Part shown: positions 34,026-42,095 of the stretch, one piece after another | Layout: each line of letters opens with the position of its first letter | How positions within the stretch are numbered: position 1 is the stretch's first letter | Origin: Kribbella kalugense | Lineage (GTDB): Bacteria > Actinomycetota > Actinomycetes > Propionibacteriales > Kribbellaceae | DNA: 64,000 nt | Reading direction: 5' to 3' | Assembly (NCBI RefSeq): GCF_004365875.1 | Contig: NZ_SODF01000002.1 | Location: 1,240,001-1,304,000, forward strand | The notes under the pieces: generated by a model | What the model was told of the DNA's origin: nothing | What the model saw: only the letters and a program-made list of their open reading frames with translations | Database searches by the model: none | Made by a program: the position numbers and the translations under genes

Positions 34026-36647
34026 TTACTGGCTCTTCGCCTGCACATCCCGAGTGGAGCCGCCCGGACCCTGAGCCGGGCGGCTGTGCCCTGAACGCTC
34101 GCTGCTGCTCGCGACCTGCGCCTGGAGGCCGACCGGGTGGGCGAGGCCGGACCGGGCGGCGTCGAGGCCGAGCCGGATCTGAACCCAATCCCGGAAACCG
34201 GGGTCGGCGACCATGATGTGGTGCTTGCCGGACCTGGCGAGCAGACCGTCGGACAGCAGATCCTGCGCGGCCTTGTCGCGTTGCCAGGTCGACCCGTCAC
34301 GCACGGGCTCCTTGCTCGGCCGCAGAATTCCTTGCGGGCCACCGGCCGCGGTCTTGACCAGCAGATTCTTCTGAATCGCGGTGCAGTTGTACCAGGCCGC
34401 GCCGTACAGCAGTTCCGACCGCCCGTTCAGTCGCGCCGCTGCGGCGTTGGCCACGGTCTCGGTGATGCCGGCGCCCGGTCCGACCAACTCGAGCGCCGAG
34501 CTGGCGAGCGCCCGCAGCCGAGCCGGATTGCCGTTCGCCTCCTTGACCAGCTTGTCGATCGCCGCCGGCTCGTGCGAGATCTTCGCCTTGCTGAGCGGCT
34601 CGGCCACGGCCGGACCGAGCTCCTGCTCGCCCCAGAGCGGAACCTTGCGGAGATCCATCTTCAGCGGCGTGGTCGTGGCGACCTTGGACTTTCCTCCGGA
34701 GGCCGTGCGCAGCCGGGTGACCGACTGCTCGCCGCCGGCCGCGATCAGGAACACCGACTTCCTCGACTCGTACATGTGCTTCGACAAGGTGGACAGCGAG
34801 ACCATGTCGTCGTCGGTCGCCGCGTCGAGATTGTCGATCATGAACAGCACCGGTTCACGCTTGGCCGAGCCCAGCGTGCCGAGATAGTCCGCGAGCTCGG
34901 GCAGGCCGACGCCGACGTTGTCGGACTGCACGCCCTCGACGGACTTGTGCACACCGATCTGGGGACCGCTGGACGGGCCGAGCCGGAGCTGCTTGGTCTT
35001 CATCTTGTTCTGGGTCCGCAGGGACAGCTGGCTGAGGAGTTTCTGCACGTGCTTCGCCTCGGCGTCACCGAAGTTCTTCCGGATCGAGTCGAGTTGCTCG
35101 TTGACCGCGCGGACGACCCGGAACTCCAGTGGTTCACGCGGGGTGGCGTCGAGCCTGATCGTCGTCCACCCCTGCTCGTCGGCCATCGCCTTCGTCCGGC
35201 TCAGTTCCTGGCTCGTGCCCACGCCGGGCGGGCCCGCGAACAGGATCGTGTTCCCGTCGGGCTTGCGCTGGTCGAGAGACAGCGGCAGGCCGTCGTCCTC
35301 GCCGACCCGGTCGAGCCGGACGGCAGGATCGCCGGCGGTACCGAGGATCTGATTGATCCGGGTCGGGTCGGCCGTCGGATGGATCGGCGCGATCCGGGCA
35401 GCCGGCTTGGTGAGCTGCAGGAAGTAGTCCTCCGGAGCGGCCGGATCAACTTCCGGGTACGGCGCTCTGATGTGCTCCCGCAGGCGCGGCTCGGGGATCG
35501 TGACGTACTCACCGTTTTCACGGAGCAGTCCGCGAGCGACCAGTTCCTGGCGGGCGGCATCGATGTCCTGCCATTTGTCCTCCCCGGCCGCCTGCAGCAC
35601 GTCGGGCATGAACAGGCCGTTGCGGTCCTGCTCGGCCACCGTGGCCAGCAGCTCCCGCTCGGCGTACCCGCACTCGTCCAGGCGGGACTCGTACTGCTGC
35701 TCTTCCTTGGTCTCGAACTGGACGATCGCCGCGGCTGCCACGTCCGCGGTGAACCCGGTCCGGGGGTCCGCCAGTGCTTCGGCTGCCTCCGCGAAGCCGC
35801 GGAGCCGGTACGGACTGCCGTTCGCCGCCCGGACCAGGCGGTCGACAGCCTCCTGCTCGTACGGCATCTCGGCCCGCCGCAGCGGTTCGGTCAGGGCCGG
35901 CCGCAGTTCGGCGTCGGACAGCGGGCCGATCTCCCGGACGCTGAACTGGTTCGTGAACGTGCTGGCGATCCCGGACATCCGTTTGGACGCCGCCATCATC
36001 ATGGTCGTCGACTTCGCGCCGCCGGCCGCGACCAGCCAGACCGGCAGACCGCTCTCTTCCAGATGGATGGCCAGCTCGTTCAGACCGGCGCGGTCGCGGT
36101 CGGAACCTTGGTCGACGTCGTCGATCAGCAGCAGGACCGGTTTCCCGCCCGCGAGCTTGCCGAGGTCGCCGGCCAGGTCGGTCAGGGTGGTGCCCAGTTG
36201 GTCGTACGGCGTGGTGTCGCGTTCTTCCTTGTAGATCGCCTGGCCGACGTTGATCGGCCCGACGCCGAGCGGGACGCGGAGCTCATAGCCCCACCGTGAC
36301 CTCCGGCCGCTCTTGGTCAGGTCACCGACGGTCCTCCGGAGTTTCCGGACTGCCCACCAGCGGAATCTCTGCTTCAGATTCTTCGACTCGGCGAGGATCG
36401 CGTTGCTGATGTGGTGCTCGAGCGGGACGTTCTCCGACGCCGCCAGCCGGACGGTCAGATAGTCGTTGCGCTTGGCCACTACCTCGGCGTGGTTGAGCTC
36501 CCAGGTCTTGCCCATCCCCGGCGGCCCGGCATACAGGACCGCGTTGCTCACCGGCAGTTTGTCGCCGATCGAGATCGGCCGGCCCTCACCGTCCGTGCGC
36601 AGGATCGAGTGCTTCGGCTGCTCGGAGTCGCCGAAGATCTTGCTCAT
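34026..36647 (-). CDS. Tandem P-loop ATPase (AAA+/STAND-like), second module with degenerate Walker A
   Basis: An 873-residue protein built from two similar AAA+/STAND-like modules. Module 1 (about 25-400): Walker A GPPGMGKT at 41-48, Walker B VLLLIDDVDQ (171-180), sensor-like VWLVAAGG, then a helical and winged-helix-like region. Module 2 (about 455-830): GPPGVGTS at 472-479, in which the essential lysine is replaced by threonine, Walker B VLFMIDNLDA (600-609) and VFLIAAGG. The Lys loss suggests one active and one regulatory site. The C-terminal 40 residues are disordered. No signal or membrane segment. I do not recognise a named family; a signalling or defence ATPase is possible. ATG 36647 precedes the conserved part; no clear ribosome site. 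Confidence 0.8.
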   Translation of the reverse strand: MSKIFGDSEQPKHSILRTDGEGRPISIGDKLPVSNAVLYAGPPGMGKTWELNHAEVVAKRNDYLTVRLAASENVPLEHHISNAILAESKNLKQRFRWWAVRKLRRTVGDLTKSGRRSRWGYELRVPLGVGPINVGQAIYKEERDTTPYDQLGTTLTDLAGDLGKLAGGKPVLLLIDDVDQGSDRDRAGLNELAIHLEESGLPVWLVAAGGAKSTTMMMAASKRMSGIASTFTNQFSVREIGPLSDAELRPALTEPLRRAEMPYEQEAVDRLVRAANGSPYRLRGFAEAAEALADPRTGFTADVAAAAIVQFETKEEQQYESRLDECGYAERELLATVAEQDRNGLFMPDVLQAAGEDKWQDIDAARQELVARGLLRENGEYVTIPEPRLREHIRAPYPEVDPAAPEDYFLQLTKPAARIAPIHPTADPTRINQILGTAGDPAVRLDRVGEDDGLPLSLDQRKPDGNTILFAGPPGVGTSQELSRTKAMADEQGWTTIRLDATPREPLEFRVVRAVNEQLDSIRKNFGDAEAKHVQKLLSQLSLRTQNKMKTKQLRLGPSSGPQIGVHKSVEGVQSDNVGVGLPELADYLGTLGSAKREPVLFMIDNLDAATDDDMVSLSTLSKHMYESRKSVFLIAAGGEQSVTRLRTASGGKSKVATTTPLKMDLRKVPLWGEQELGPAVAEPLSKAKISHEPAAIDKLVKEANGNPARLRALASSALELVGPGAGITETVANAAAARLNGRSELLYGAAWYNCTAIQKNLLVKTAAGGPQGILRPSKEPVRDGSTWQRDKAAQDLLSDGLLARSGKHHIMVADPGFRDWVQIRLGLDAARSGLAHPVGLQAQVASSSERSGHSRPAQGPGGSTRDVQAKSQ

Positions 36648-36855
36648 TGCTACAGGGTGCGGACCGTAGCGGTCGCCGACACGGGTTGTACATGGCCGAT
36701 CGGTTAACAGTGGGCCCCCGGCAGTTGAATCGGACCGCGCGCTCAACTGGTCTACAAGCGGCGGCCCGATCGCGCAGTACTGCGCCGAAAGGCTTGGAAG
36801 TGGCCTGTACCGCTGTCACGCTCAGTGAAAGGCTTCATTACCCGAGGGAATGATC

Positions 36856-37908
36856 ATGAGACGAGTGCTGACCGGGCTGCTCGCGGTGCCGATGCTGGCG
36901 CTGGGGTTTGCCGCGTCCGGGGTGTCTGCGCAGGCCGCCGCCGATCCGGATCTCCACATCACCTCCGTGACGCTGAACAAGACAGCCGTGGCCGTCAGCG
37001 GACTGAACACCGCGGTGGTCACCGTGACGGTCAAGGGTTCGTACGACACCGGTACGCCGTCGGACAGCAACACTCCCGTCAATGTGATCCTCGAGCGGAC
37101 CGGCGGCTCCGGCTCGGAGAGGACGCTGTTCTCCACCAACCTGCCGCGGGTCGCGAGTAACGGGACCTGGAGCGGGCCGCTGCAGGTGCCCTCGACGGCC
37201 AACGGCACGTTCAAGGTGACGGGCGTGATCACCGGCCCGTTCTTCCCGGGCAGCGGCAGCATGACCGAGCCGACGCCGTACGCCGGTCCTTCGCTCGCGG
37301 TCACCGGCACGCACATGCCGAGGATCAGCGCGTCGGTGATCCCGAAGGTGGTGCCGTTCGGCAAGCCGTACTCGATCAAGTGGGCGGTCACCGACGGCCA
37401 GACCGGCAAGCCGTACGGCAGCCGGCTCCGCGTCGTGCTCGGGGTGGACAACATCTGTGCCGAGTACTTCGGTCCGGGCTCCACGAATCTCACCGACGTC
37501 AACGGCGTGGTGACCGCCGCTCATGGGGCCGCGGACGCCGAGGCCGTCAACTGCCTGCTGCTGCCCGGCAACCCGTCGTCGAACGGCGGACTGGGCCTCG
37601 TCGTGGCCAGGCCCGGCGTCGTCACGGCCACGCCGTCGAAGACCAGCGCCAAGGTCGGCGCGATCGTTCCGGTGAACGGCGTCGTCCAGGGCGCGCCGTC
37701 AAGCTGCAAGGTGTACCTGCAGCGGCTGTACGGCGCTACGCAGTGGAAGACCGTCAGCCCGGCGGGCGCCATCCGGTCCTACAGCGGAAAGTTCGTGCTC
37801 AACGCGCAACCGGCGTACAAGGGTCTGATCCCGTACCGCGTCTGGTTCCCCGCTTGCTACAACTACCAGGCCGGCGTCAGCAAGGTCTTCTACATCCGCG
37901 GACTCTAA
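36856..37908 (+). CDS. Secreted protein of unknown function with Ig-like regions
   Basis: A 350-residue protein with a Sec signal peptide (cleavage near VSAQAAA). The mature part is all-beta and Thr/Ser/Gly-rich, suggesting two or three immunoglobulin-like domains, with cysteine pairs in the last two thirds. The ATG at 36856 is preferred over 36850 since GAGGGA lies at 36844-36849. I do not recognise the family. It stands alone between a minus-strand ATPase gene and the iron-regulated SIP gene. Confidence 0.7.
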   Translation: MRRVLTGLLAVPMLALGFAASGVSAQAAADPDLHITSVTLNKTAVAVSGLNTAVVTVTVKGSYDTGTPSDSNTPVNVILERTGGSGSERTLFSTNLPRVASNGTWSGPLQVPSTANGTFKVTGVITGPFFPGSGSMTEPTPYAGPSLAVTGTHMPRISASVIPKVVPFGKPYSIKWAVTDGQTGKPYGSRLRVVLGVDNICAEYFGPGSTNLTDVNGVVTAAHGAADAEAVNCLLLPGNPSSNGGLGLVVARPGVVTATPSKTSAKVGAIVPVNGVVQGAPSSCKVYLQRLYGATQWKTVSPAGAIRSYSGKFVLNAQPAYKGLIPYRVWFPACYNYQAGVSKVFYIRGL

Positions 37909-37928
37909 GAGGGCGTCTAGGGCGGATG

Positions 37929-37958
37929 GGTTAGCCTACTTAGGTAGCCCTAACTTAT
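37929..37958 (+). promoter_or_regulatory. Iron box (DtxR/IdeR-type operator)
   Basis: TTAGGTAGCCCTAACTTAT (37940-37958) matches the IdeR/DmdR consensus TTAGGTTAGCCTAACCTAA at 14 of 19 positions, and GGTTAGCCTA just before it adds an overlapping second half. It lies 24 bp before the siderophore-interacting protein gene, so this gene should be repressed by iron. Confidence 0.75.
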
Positions 37959-37981
37959 CCGCCCGAGAGGACCGTGGTCGC

Positions 37982-38803
37982 GTGACCAGCCCAGCACCCC
38001 GTCGTAACCGCGTCTGCAAGCGCGGCGTCGTCAGCCGGACCGAGCGGATCACTCCGCACATGATCCGGGTGGTGCTGACCTCCGACGACTTCGTCGACAA
38101 CGGCTGCACCGACCACTACGTGAAGCTGCTGTTCGGCAAGGCCGGTGTCGAGTACCCCGAGCCGATGGACATGGGCGTGGTCCGGGAGACGTACCCGGCC
38201 GAGCAGTGGCCGACCATGCGGACCTACACCGTCCGCAACTGGGACGAGGCCGCCCGCGAGCTCACCATCGACTTCGTCTACCACGGCGACGAGGGGATCG
38301 CGGGTCCCTGGGCGGCCGCCGCGCAGCCGGGTGACGTGCTGTGGTTCAACGGTCCAGGTGGCGCGTACACGCCCGACGAGGCGGCCGACTGGCATCTGCT
38401 GGTCGGCGACGAGAGCGCGCTGCCTGCGATCGGCGCTGCGGTCGAGCAGTTGCCGGCGGGTGCGCGGGCGACCGTTCTGCTCGAGGTGGCGGACGAGACC
38501 GAGGAGCAGAAGTTCGGCGGCTCGGGTGATGCCGACGTGCAGTGGTTCCACCGGGCGACCGCCGCCGGCGAGCGGGGCGACAGCCTGGTCGCGGCCGTCG
38601 AGGCGCTCGACTTCCCGGACGGGACGCCGCACGTGTTCGTGCACGGCGAGGCCGGCTTCGTCTTCCGGATCCGGAAGAACCTGTTCCAGCAGCGTGGCCT
38701 CCCGCGCGACCGCGTCTCGCTGTCTGGCTACTGGCGCCTCGGCAAGAACGAAGACGGCTGGCAGGCCGAGAAGGCCGAAACCGCCAGGGCCGAACGCTCC
38801 TAG
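37982..38803 (+). CDS. Siderophore-interacting protein (FAD-dependent ferric-siderophore reductase)
   Basis: A 273-residue SIP/ViuB-type flavoprotein. It has an FAD-binding barrel with MRTYTVRNWD (RxYTxR motif) and a C-terminal NAD(P)H-binding half starting HLLVGDESALPAIG. It reduces iron(III)-siderophores in the cytoplasm to free the iron. GTG 37982 follows a GAGAGG site and the iron box. The stop overlaps the stop of the convergent membrane protein gene. Confidence 0.93.
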   Translation: MTSPAPRRNRVCKRGVVSRTERITPHMIRVVLTSDDFVDNGCTDHYVKLLFGKAGVEYPEPMDMGVVRETYPAEQWPTMRTYTVRNWDEAARELTIDFVYHGDEGIAGPWAAAAQPGDVLWFNGPGGAYTPDEAADWHLLVGDESALPAIGAAVEQLPAGARATVLLEVADETEEQKFGGSGDADVQWFHRATAAGERGDSLVAAVEALDFPDGTPHVFVHGEAGFVFRIRKNLFQQRGLPRDRVSLSGYWRLGKNEDGWQAEKAETARAERS

Positions 38804-39525
38804 AGCCCGCGGCGTTCGGCGAGTACTTCGATCAGGGTGGTGGACTGGTTGGTCGGGAGGACCCAGTCTTCGCCGTTGGCCTGGAGGATGACGGCTGGGC
38901 CTTGGCTCGGGACCGCGTGCGTGACGGCGATCGGGAACTTGAGGCGCTCCGAACCCGAGAGGGAGAACTCGTAGGTGCCGGTGATCCCGGTCAGCGGATA
39001 GGTGCGGAACTGGTGTTCCGACCGCGGGACCGGGTGGGACTGGATGGTGACCGAGTCCGCGCCGACCAGGACGGCGGCGAGCGGGATGCCGCGGAGCCGG
39101 AAGACCAGCTCGTACGGCGTCCCGGCGAGCTCGGGGATGAACGGCACCAGCAGCACGCGATCCGCGAAGCGGGCCAGCAACAGGCCGACAACGATCCCGA
39201 CGATCAGACCGGGCAGCGCGAGGATCGCCGGCCACCAGACCCCGACCGCCAGCGGGAACAGCGTGATCATCAGACCGGCCAAACCGCCGTACAGCCCGGC
39301 GACGCCTGTCCACCAGCGCGGCTGGTACCGCTGCCGTCGCCGCAGCACGAGCCCGACGACCAGCATCGCCACCGGTACGACGCACCCGATCCATGCCGCC
39401 ACCGGCCCGGTCGACGCGATCACCGCGACGACCACCAGCAGGAGCACCGGGATGCCCAAATAGATCGATGCCACAACCCGCTGCACACGTCGGTGCCTAA
39501 GCTCCACGGGAAAACCCAAGCACAT
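38800..39525 (-). CDS. Membrane protein of unknown function
   Basis: About 241 residues with four predicted membrane helices in the first half and a soluble C-terminal domain of about 110 residues (PYELVFRLRGIPLAAVLVGA and TGITGTYEFSLSG). I do not recognise the family. The start is uncertain: ATG 39525 or GTG 39507, neither with a good ribosome site; the frame continues upstream to 40395 but that part is antisense to the kinase-like gene. Divergent from that gene with about 20 bases between. Confidence 0.6.
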   Translation of the reverse strand: MCLGFPVELRHRRVQRVVASIYLGIPVLLLVVVAVIASTGPVAAWIGCVVPVAMLVVGLVLRRRQRYQPRWWTGVAGLYGGLAGLMITLFPLAVGVWWPAILALPGLIVGIVVGLLLARFADRVLLVPFIPELAGTPYELVFRLRGIPLAAVLVGADSVTIQSHPVPRSEHQFRTYPLTGITGTYEFSLSGSERLKFPIAVTHAVPSQGPAVILQANGEDWVLPTNQSTTLIEVLAERRGL

Positions 39526-39544
39526 CCGGGCCGAACCACCTACT

Positions 39545-40444
39545 GTGCCGAGGGTGATCGAGATCCCCGCGAAGCTCATCCGGAACCACAGCGGGTCGGC
39601 ACCCGACTGGCTGGCCGGGTTGCCCGGAGCCGTCGATCGGTACGTCGACCAGTGGCAGCTGACCGTCACCGGCGACCCGCTGAACGGCGAGGCCTCCTTG
39701 ATCCTGCCCGTCGTACGGCGGGACGGGACCGAGGCGATGCTCAAGCTGCAGCCGGTCAACGACGAGAGTGAGAGCGAGGCGCTCGCGCTGCGGACGTGGA
39801 ACCACGACGACGTGGTCGAGGTGTTCGAGGACGATCCCGAGATGTCGACCCTGCTGCTCGAGCGGCTCGAACCGCGGATGCTGAACGACCTGCCCGACCC
39901 CGTCGAGGCGACCCGGATCCTCGCCGGGCTCCTCACCCGGCTCAGCGCCGTACCCGCACCGCCCGGCATCCGGCGGCTCGCGGACGTCGCAGCGCAGATG
40001 ATCGAGGACGCTCCTGCTCTGATCCCGCGGCTGACCGACCCGGCCGAGCAACAGCTGGTACGGCGTTTTGTCGCGCAGGTGACCGAGTTGCTGCCCGAGT
40101 CAGGCGACCGTTTGCTGCACTGGGATCTGCAGTACTTCAACGTGATGGCGTCGAGGCGGCAGCCGTGGCTGGTGATCGACCCGAAGCCGCTGGCCGGCGA
40201 CCCGGCGTTCGAGGTGTTCCCGGTGCTGTGGAACCGGTGGGACGACCTGGTTGCGACGGGTGATGTGGCGCAGGCGATCCGGGATCGGTTCGACCTGATG
40301 CTCGAGGTGACCGGTATCGACCGGGACCGGGCGCTGGGCTGGACGGCGGGCCGGATCCTGCAGAACGTCCTCTGGTTCACCGCCGGCGGCGACACTCGGA
40401 TCGAGGCCGAGTTGAAGGCGGTCGCTGATGCCCTCTTCGCGTGA
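39545..40444 (+). CDS. Aminoglycoside 6-phosphotransferase-like kinase (APH(6)/hydroxyurea phosphotransferase family)
   Basis: A 299-residue phosphotransferase with the APH fold. The catalytic loop is LLHWDLQYFNVMAS (HxDxxxxN) and the metal site WLVIDPKPLAGDPAFE is typical of streptomycin 6-kinase relatives. It could modify an aminoglycoside or an endogenous sugar. GTG 39545 or GTG 39554 may be the start. Resistance activity cannot be inferred from sequence alone. Confidence 0.8.
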   Translation: MPRVIEIPAKLIRNHSGSAPDWLAGLPGAVDRYVDQWQLTVTGDPLNGEASLILPVVRRDGTEAMLKLQPVNDESESEALALRTWNHDDVVEVFEDDPEMSTLLLERLEPRMLNDLPDPVEATRILAGLLTRLSAVPAPPGIRRLADVAAQMIEDAPALIPRLTDPAEQQLVRRFVAQVTELLPESGDRLLHWDLQYFNVMASRRQPWLVIDPKPLAGDPAFEVFPVLWNRWDDLVATGDVAQAIRDRFDLMLEVTGIDRDRALGWTAGRILQNVLWFTAGGDTRIEAELKAVADALFA

Positions 40445-40456
40445 TTACATGATTAC

Positions 40457-40915
40457 GTGACTACTCCGACGCTGTACGAGTGGGCCGGCGGGCACGAGGC
40501 GCTGCGCCGGCTGACCGAGGTGTTCTACGACAAGGTGCTCGAGGACCCGATCCTGGCACCGGTCTTCGCGCACATGGGCGAGAACCATCGCGAGCACGTG
40601 GCGATCTGGCTCGGCGAGGTGTTCCGCGGCCCCAGCCGGTACACCGACGAGTTCGGTGGCTACCCGGGGATGCTGTCGCACCACCTCAACCTCGGCCTCA
40701 CCGAGGAGCAGCGATCCCGCTGGGCGGCCCTGATCGCCGCCAGCGCGGACCCGGCCGGCCTCCCCGCCGACCCCGAGTTCCGCTCGGCCTTCGTCGCCTA
40801 CATCGAGTGGGGCACCCGCATCGCCCTGGCCAACTCCCAGCCCGGCGCAACCCCGCCCCCGAAGGCTCCCGTTCCCCACTGGGGGTGGGGCGAGGCCCCG
40901 CCGTACCAGCCCTAA
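40457..40915 (+). CDS. glbO: Group II truncated hemoglobin
   Basis: A 152-residue globin of the 2-on-2 type: YDKVLEDPILAPVFAHM, EHVAIWLGEVFRGP and SHHLNLGLTEEQRSRW with the proximal histidine, and a WGxR-like EWGTR. Group II trHbs of actinobacteria (GlbO) bind O2 and detoxify NO or peroxide. Before its GTG the hexamer GATTAC occurs twice (40443 and 40451). A short Pro-rich tail ends the protein. Confidence 0.92.
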   Translation: MTTPTLYEWAGGHEALRRLTEVFYDKVLEDPILAPVFAHMGENHREHVAIWLGEVFRGPSRYTDEFGGYPGMLSHHLNLGLTEEQRSRWAALIAASADPAGLPADPEFRSAFVAYIEWGTRIALANSQPGATPPPKAPVPHWGWGEAPPYQP

Positions 40916-41036
40916 CCTCCCGGGCGCCGCGCGGGTTGTTGAGCTGGCAGACACCCGTGCAGGCGCCGAGGGACTGTGGGTTGGATACAGTCGCGGTTCA
41001 CGTTGTGTCCGTCGGCGGGGATGCGAGGGTTTACCT

Positions 41037-42095
41037 GTGACCGCTCAGCTCGAGTACCCCGACATCCAGGACACCGACGCGTTGCTGTCCGTCCAGGGGC
41101 TGTGGAAAGTGTTCGGCCCCAAGGCGCAGCGCGTCCCGCATCGCCCCGACCTGGCCGCGCTGGACCGGGCGGCGCTCTACAAGAAGACCGGCTGTACGGC
41201 GGCCGTCCGCGACCTCAGCTTCGGTGTCGCACCGGGCGAGGTGTTCGTCGTGATGGGCCTGTCCGGGTCGGGCAAGTCGACCCTGGTTCGCTGCCTGACG
41301 CGGCTGATCGAGCCGACCGCCGGGCGGCTGATCTTCGAGGGCGAGGACCTGCGTGCGGCCGACGAGAAGCGGCTGCGTGCACTCCGGCGGAGCAAGTTCT
41401 CGATGGTCTTCCAGCACTTCGGGCTGCTGCCGCACCGCAAGGTGATCGACAACGTCTCGTACGGACTGGAGATCCGCGGCGAGAGCAAGCCGGACCGGCG
41501 TCGTCGCGCCCAGGAAGTGATCGATCTGGTCGGCCTGGCCGGTAACGAGCAGCTGTACCCGGAGCAGCTCTCGGGCGGCATGCAGCAGCGGGTCGGTCTG
41601 GCCCGTGCGCTCGCCGGCGATCCCGACGTACTGCTGTTCGACGAGCCGTTCTCCGCGCTCGACCCGCTGATCCGGCGTGAGATGCAGACCGAGGTGGTGC
41701 GGCTGCATCGCGAGGTCGGCAAGACGATGGTGTTCGTCACCCACGACCTGTCCGAGGCGTTGAAGGTCGGCGACCGGATCCTGTTGATGCGCGACGGCGC
41801 CGCGGTCCAGTTGGGCACCGGCGACGAGTTGGTCGGGGCGCCGGCCGACGACTACGTGCGCCAGTTCGTCCGCGACGTACCGCGGGCCGACGTACTCACG
41901 CTGCGCTGGATCGTCCGCGACCCGCGGCCGGACGAGCCGCTCGACGGGCCGGAGCTCGGCCCGGATCTGCTGGTCCGCGAGGCGACCCGGCTGGTGCTCG
42001 AGTCGGATCGCCCGGTGAAGGTCGTCGACCACGGCGCGCTGCTGGGTGTGATCGGCGACGAGGAGATCCTTGCCGTCGTCGCGGACACGAACTGA
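41037..42095 (+). CDS. proV: Glycine betaine/proline ABC importer ATPase (ProV/OpuAA type)
   Basis: A 352-residue ATPase with the QAT-family N-terminal extension, Walker A GLSGSGKST, FQHFGLLPHR Q-loop, signature LSGGMQQRVGLA and Walker B LLFDEPFSALDP. Beyond residue 270 there is a CBS-like region, shorter than the full tandem seen in OpuA. It energises osmoprotectant uptake. The GTG follows GCGAGGG. It is the first of three coupled genes; the permease ATG overlaps its stop. Confidence 0.93.
   Translation: MTAQLEYPDIQDTDALLSVQGLWKVFGPKAQRVPHRPDLAALDRAALYKKTGCTAAVRDLSFGVAPGEVFVVMGLSGSGKSTLVRCLTRLIEPTAGRLIFEGEDLRAADEKRLRALRRSKFSMVFQHFGLLPHRKVIDNVSYGLEIRGESKPDRRRRAQEVIDLVGLAGNEQLYPEQLSGGMQQRVGLARALAGDPDVLLFDEPFSALDPLIRREMQTEVVRLHREVGKTMVFVTHDLSEALKVGDRILLMRDGAAVQLGTGDELVGAPADDYVRQFVRDVPRADVLTLRWIVRDPRPDEPLDGPELGPDLLVREATRLVLESDRPVKVVDHGALLGVIGDEEILAVVADTN

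Noticed and set aside
34137..36299. A 720-codon plus-strand frame
   Set aside because: It is antisense to the tandem ATPase gene, whose motifs are clear; the plus frame has Arg/Leu/Val/Asp-rich low-information sequence.
37955..39394. A 479-codon minus-strand frame
   Set aside because: It runs antisense through the siderophore-interacting protein gene and overlaps the membrane protein gene in another frame, with no recognisable motif.
39545..40444. Calling the kinase-like gene a proven antibiotic-resistance gene
   Set aside because: Family membership alone does not show resistance; many such environmental proteins have other substrates.
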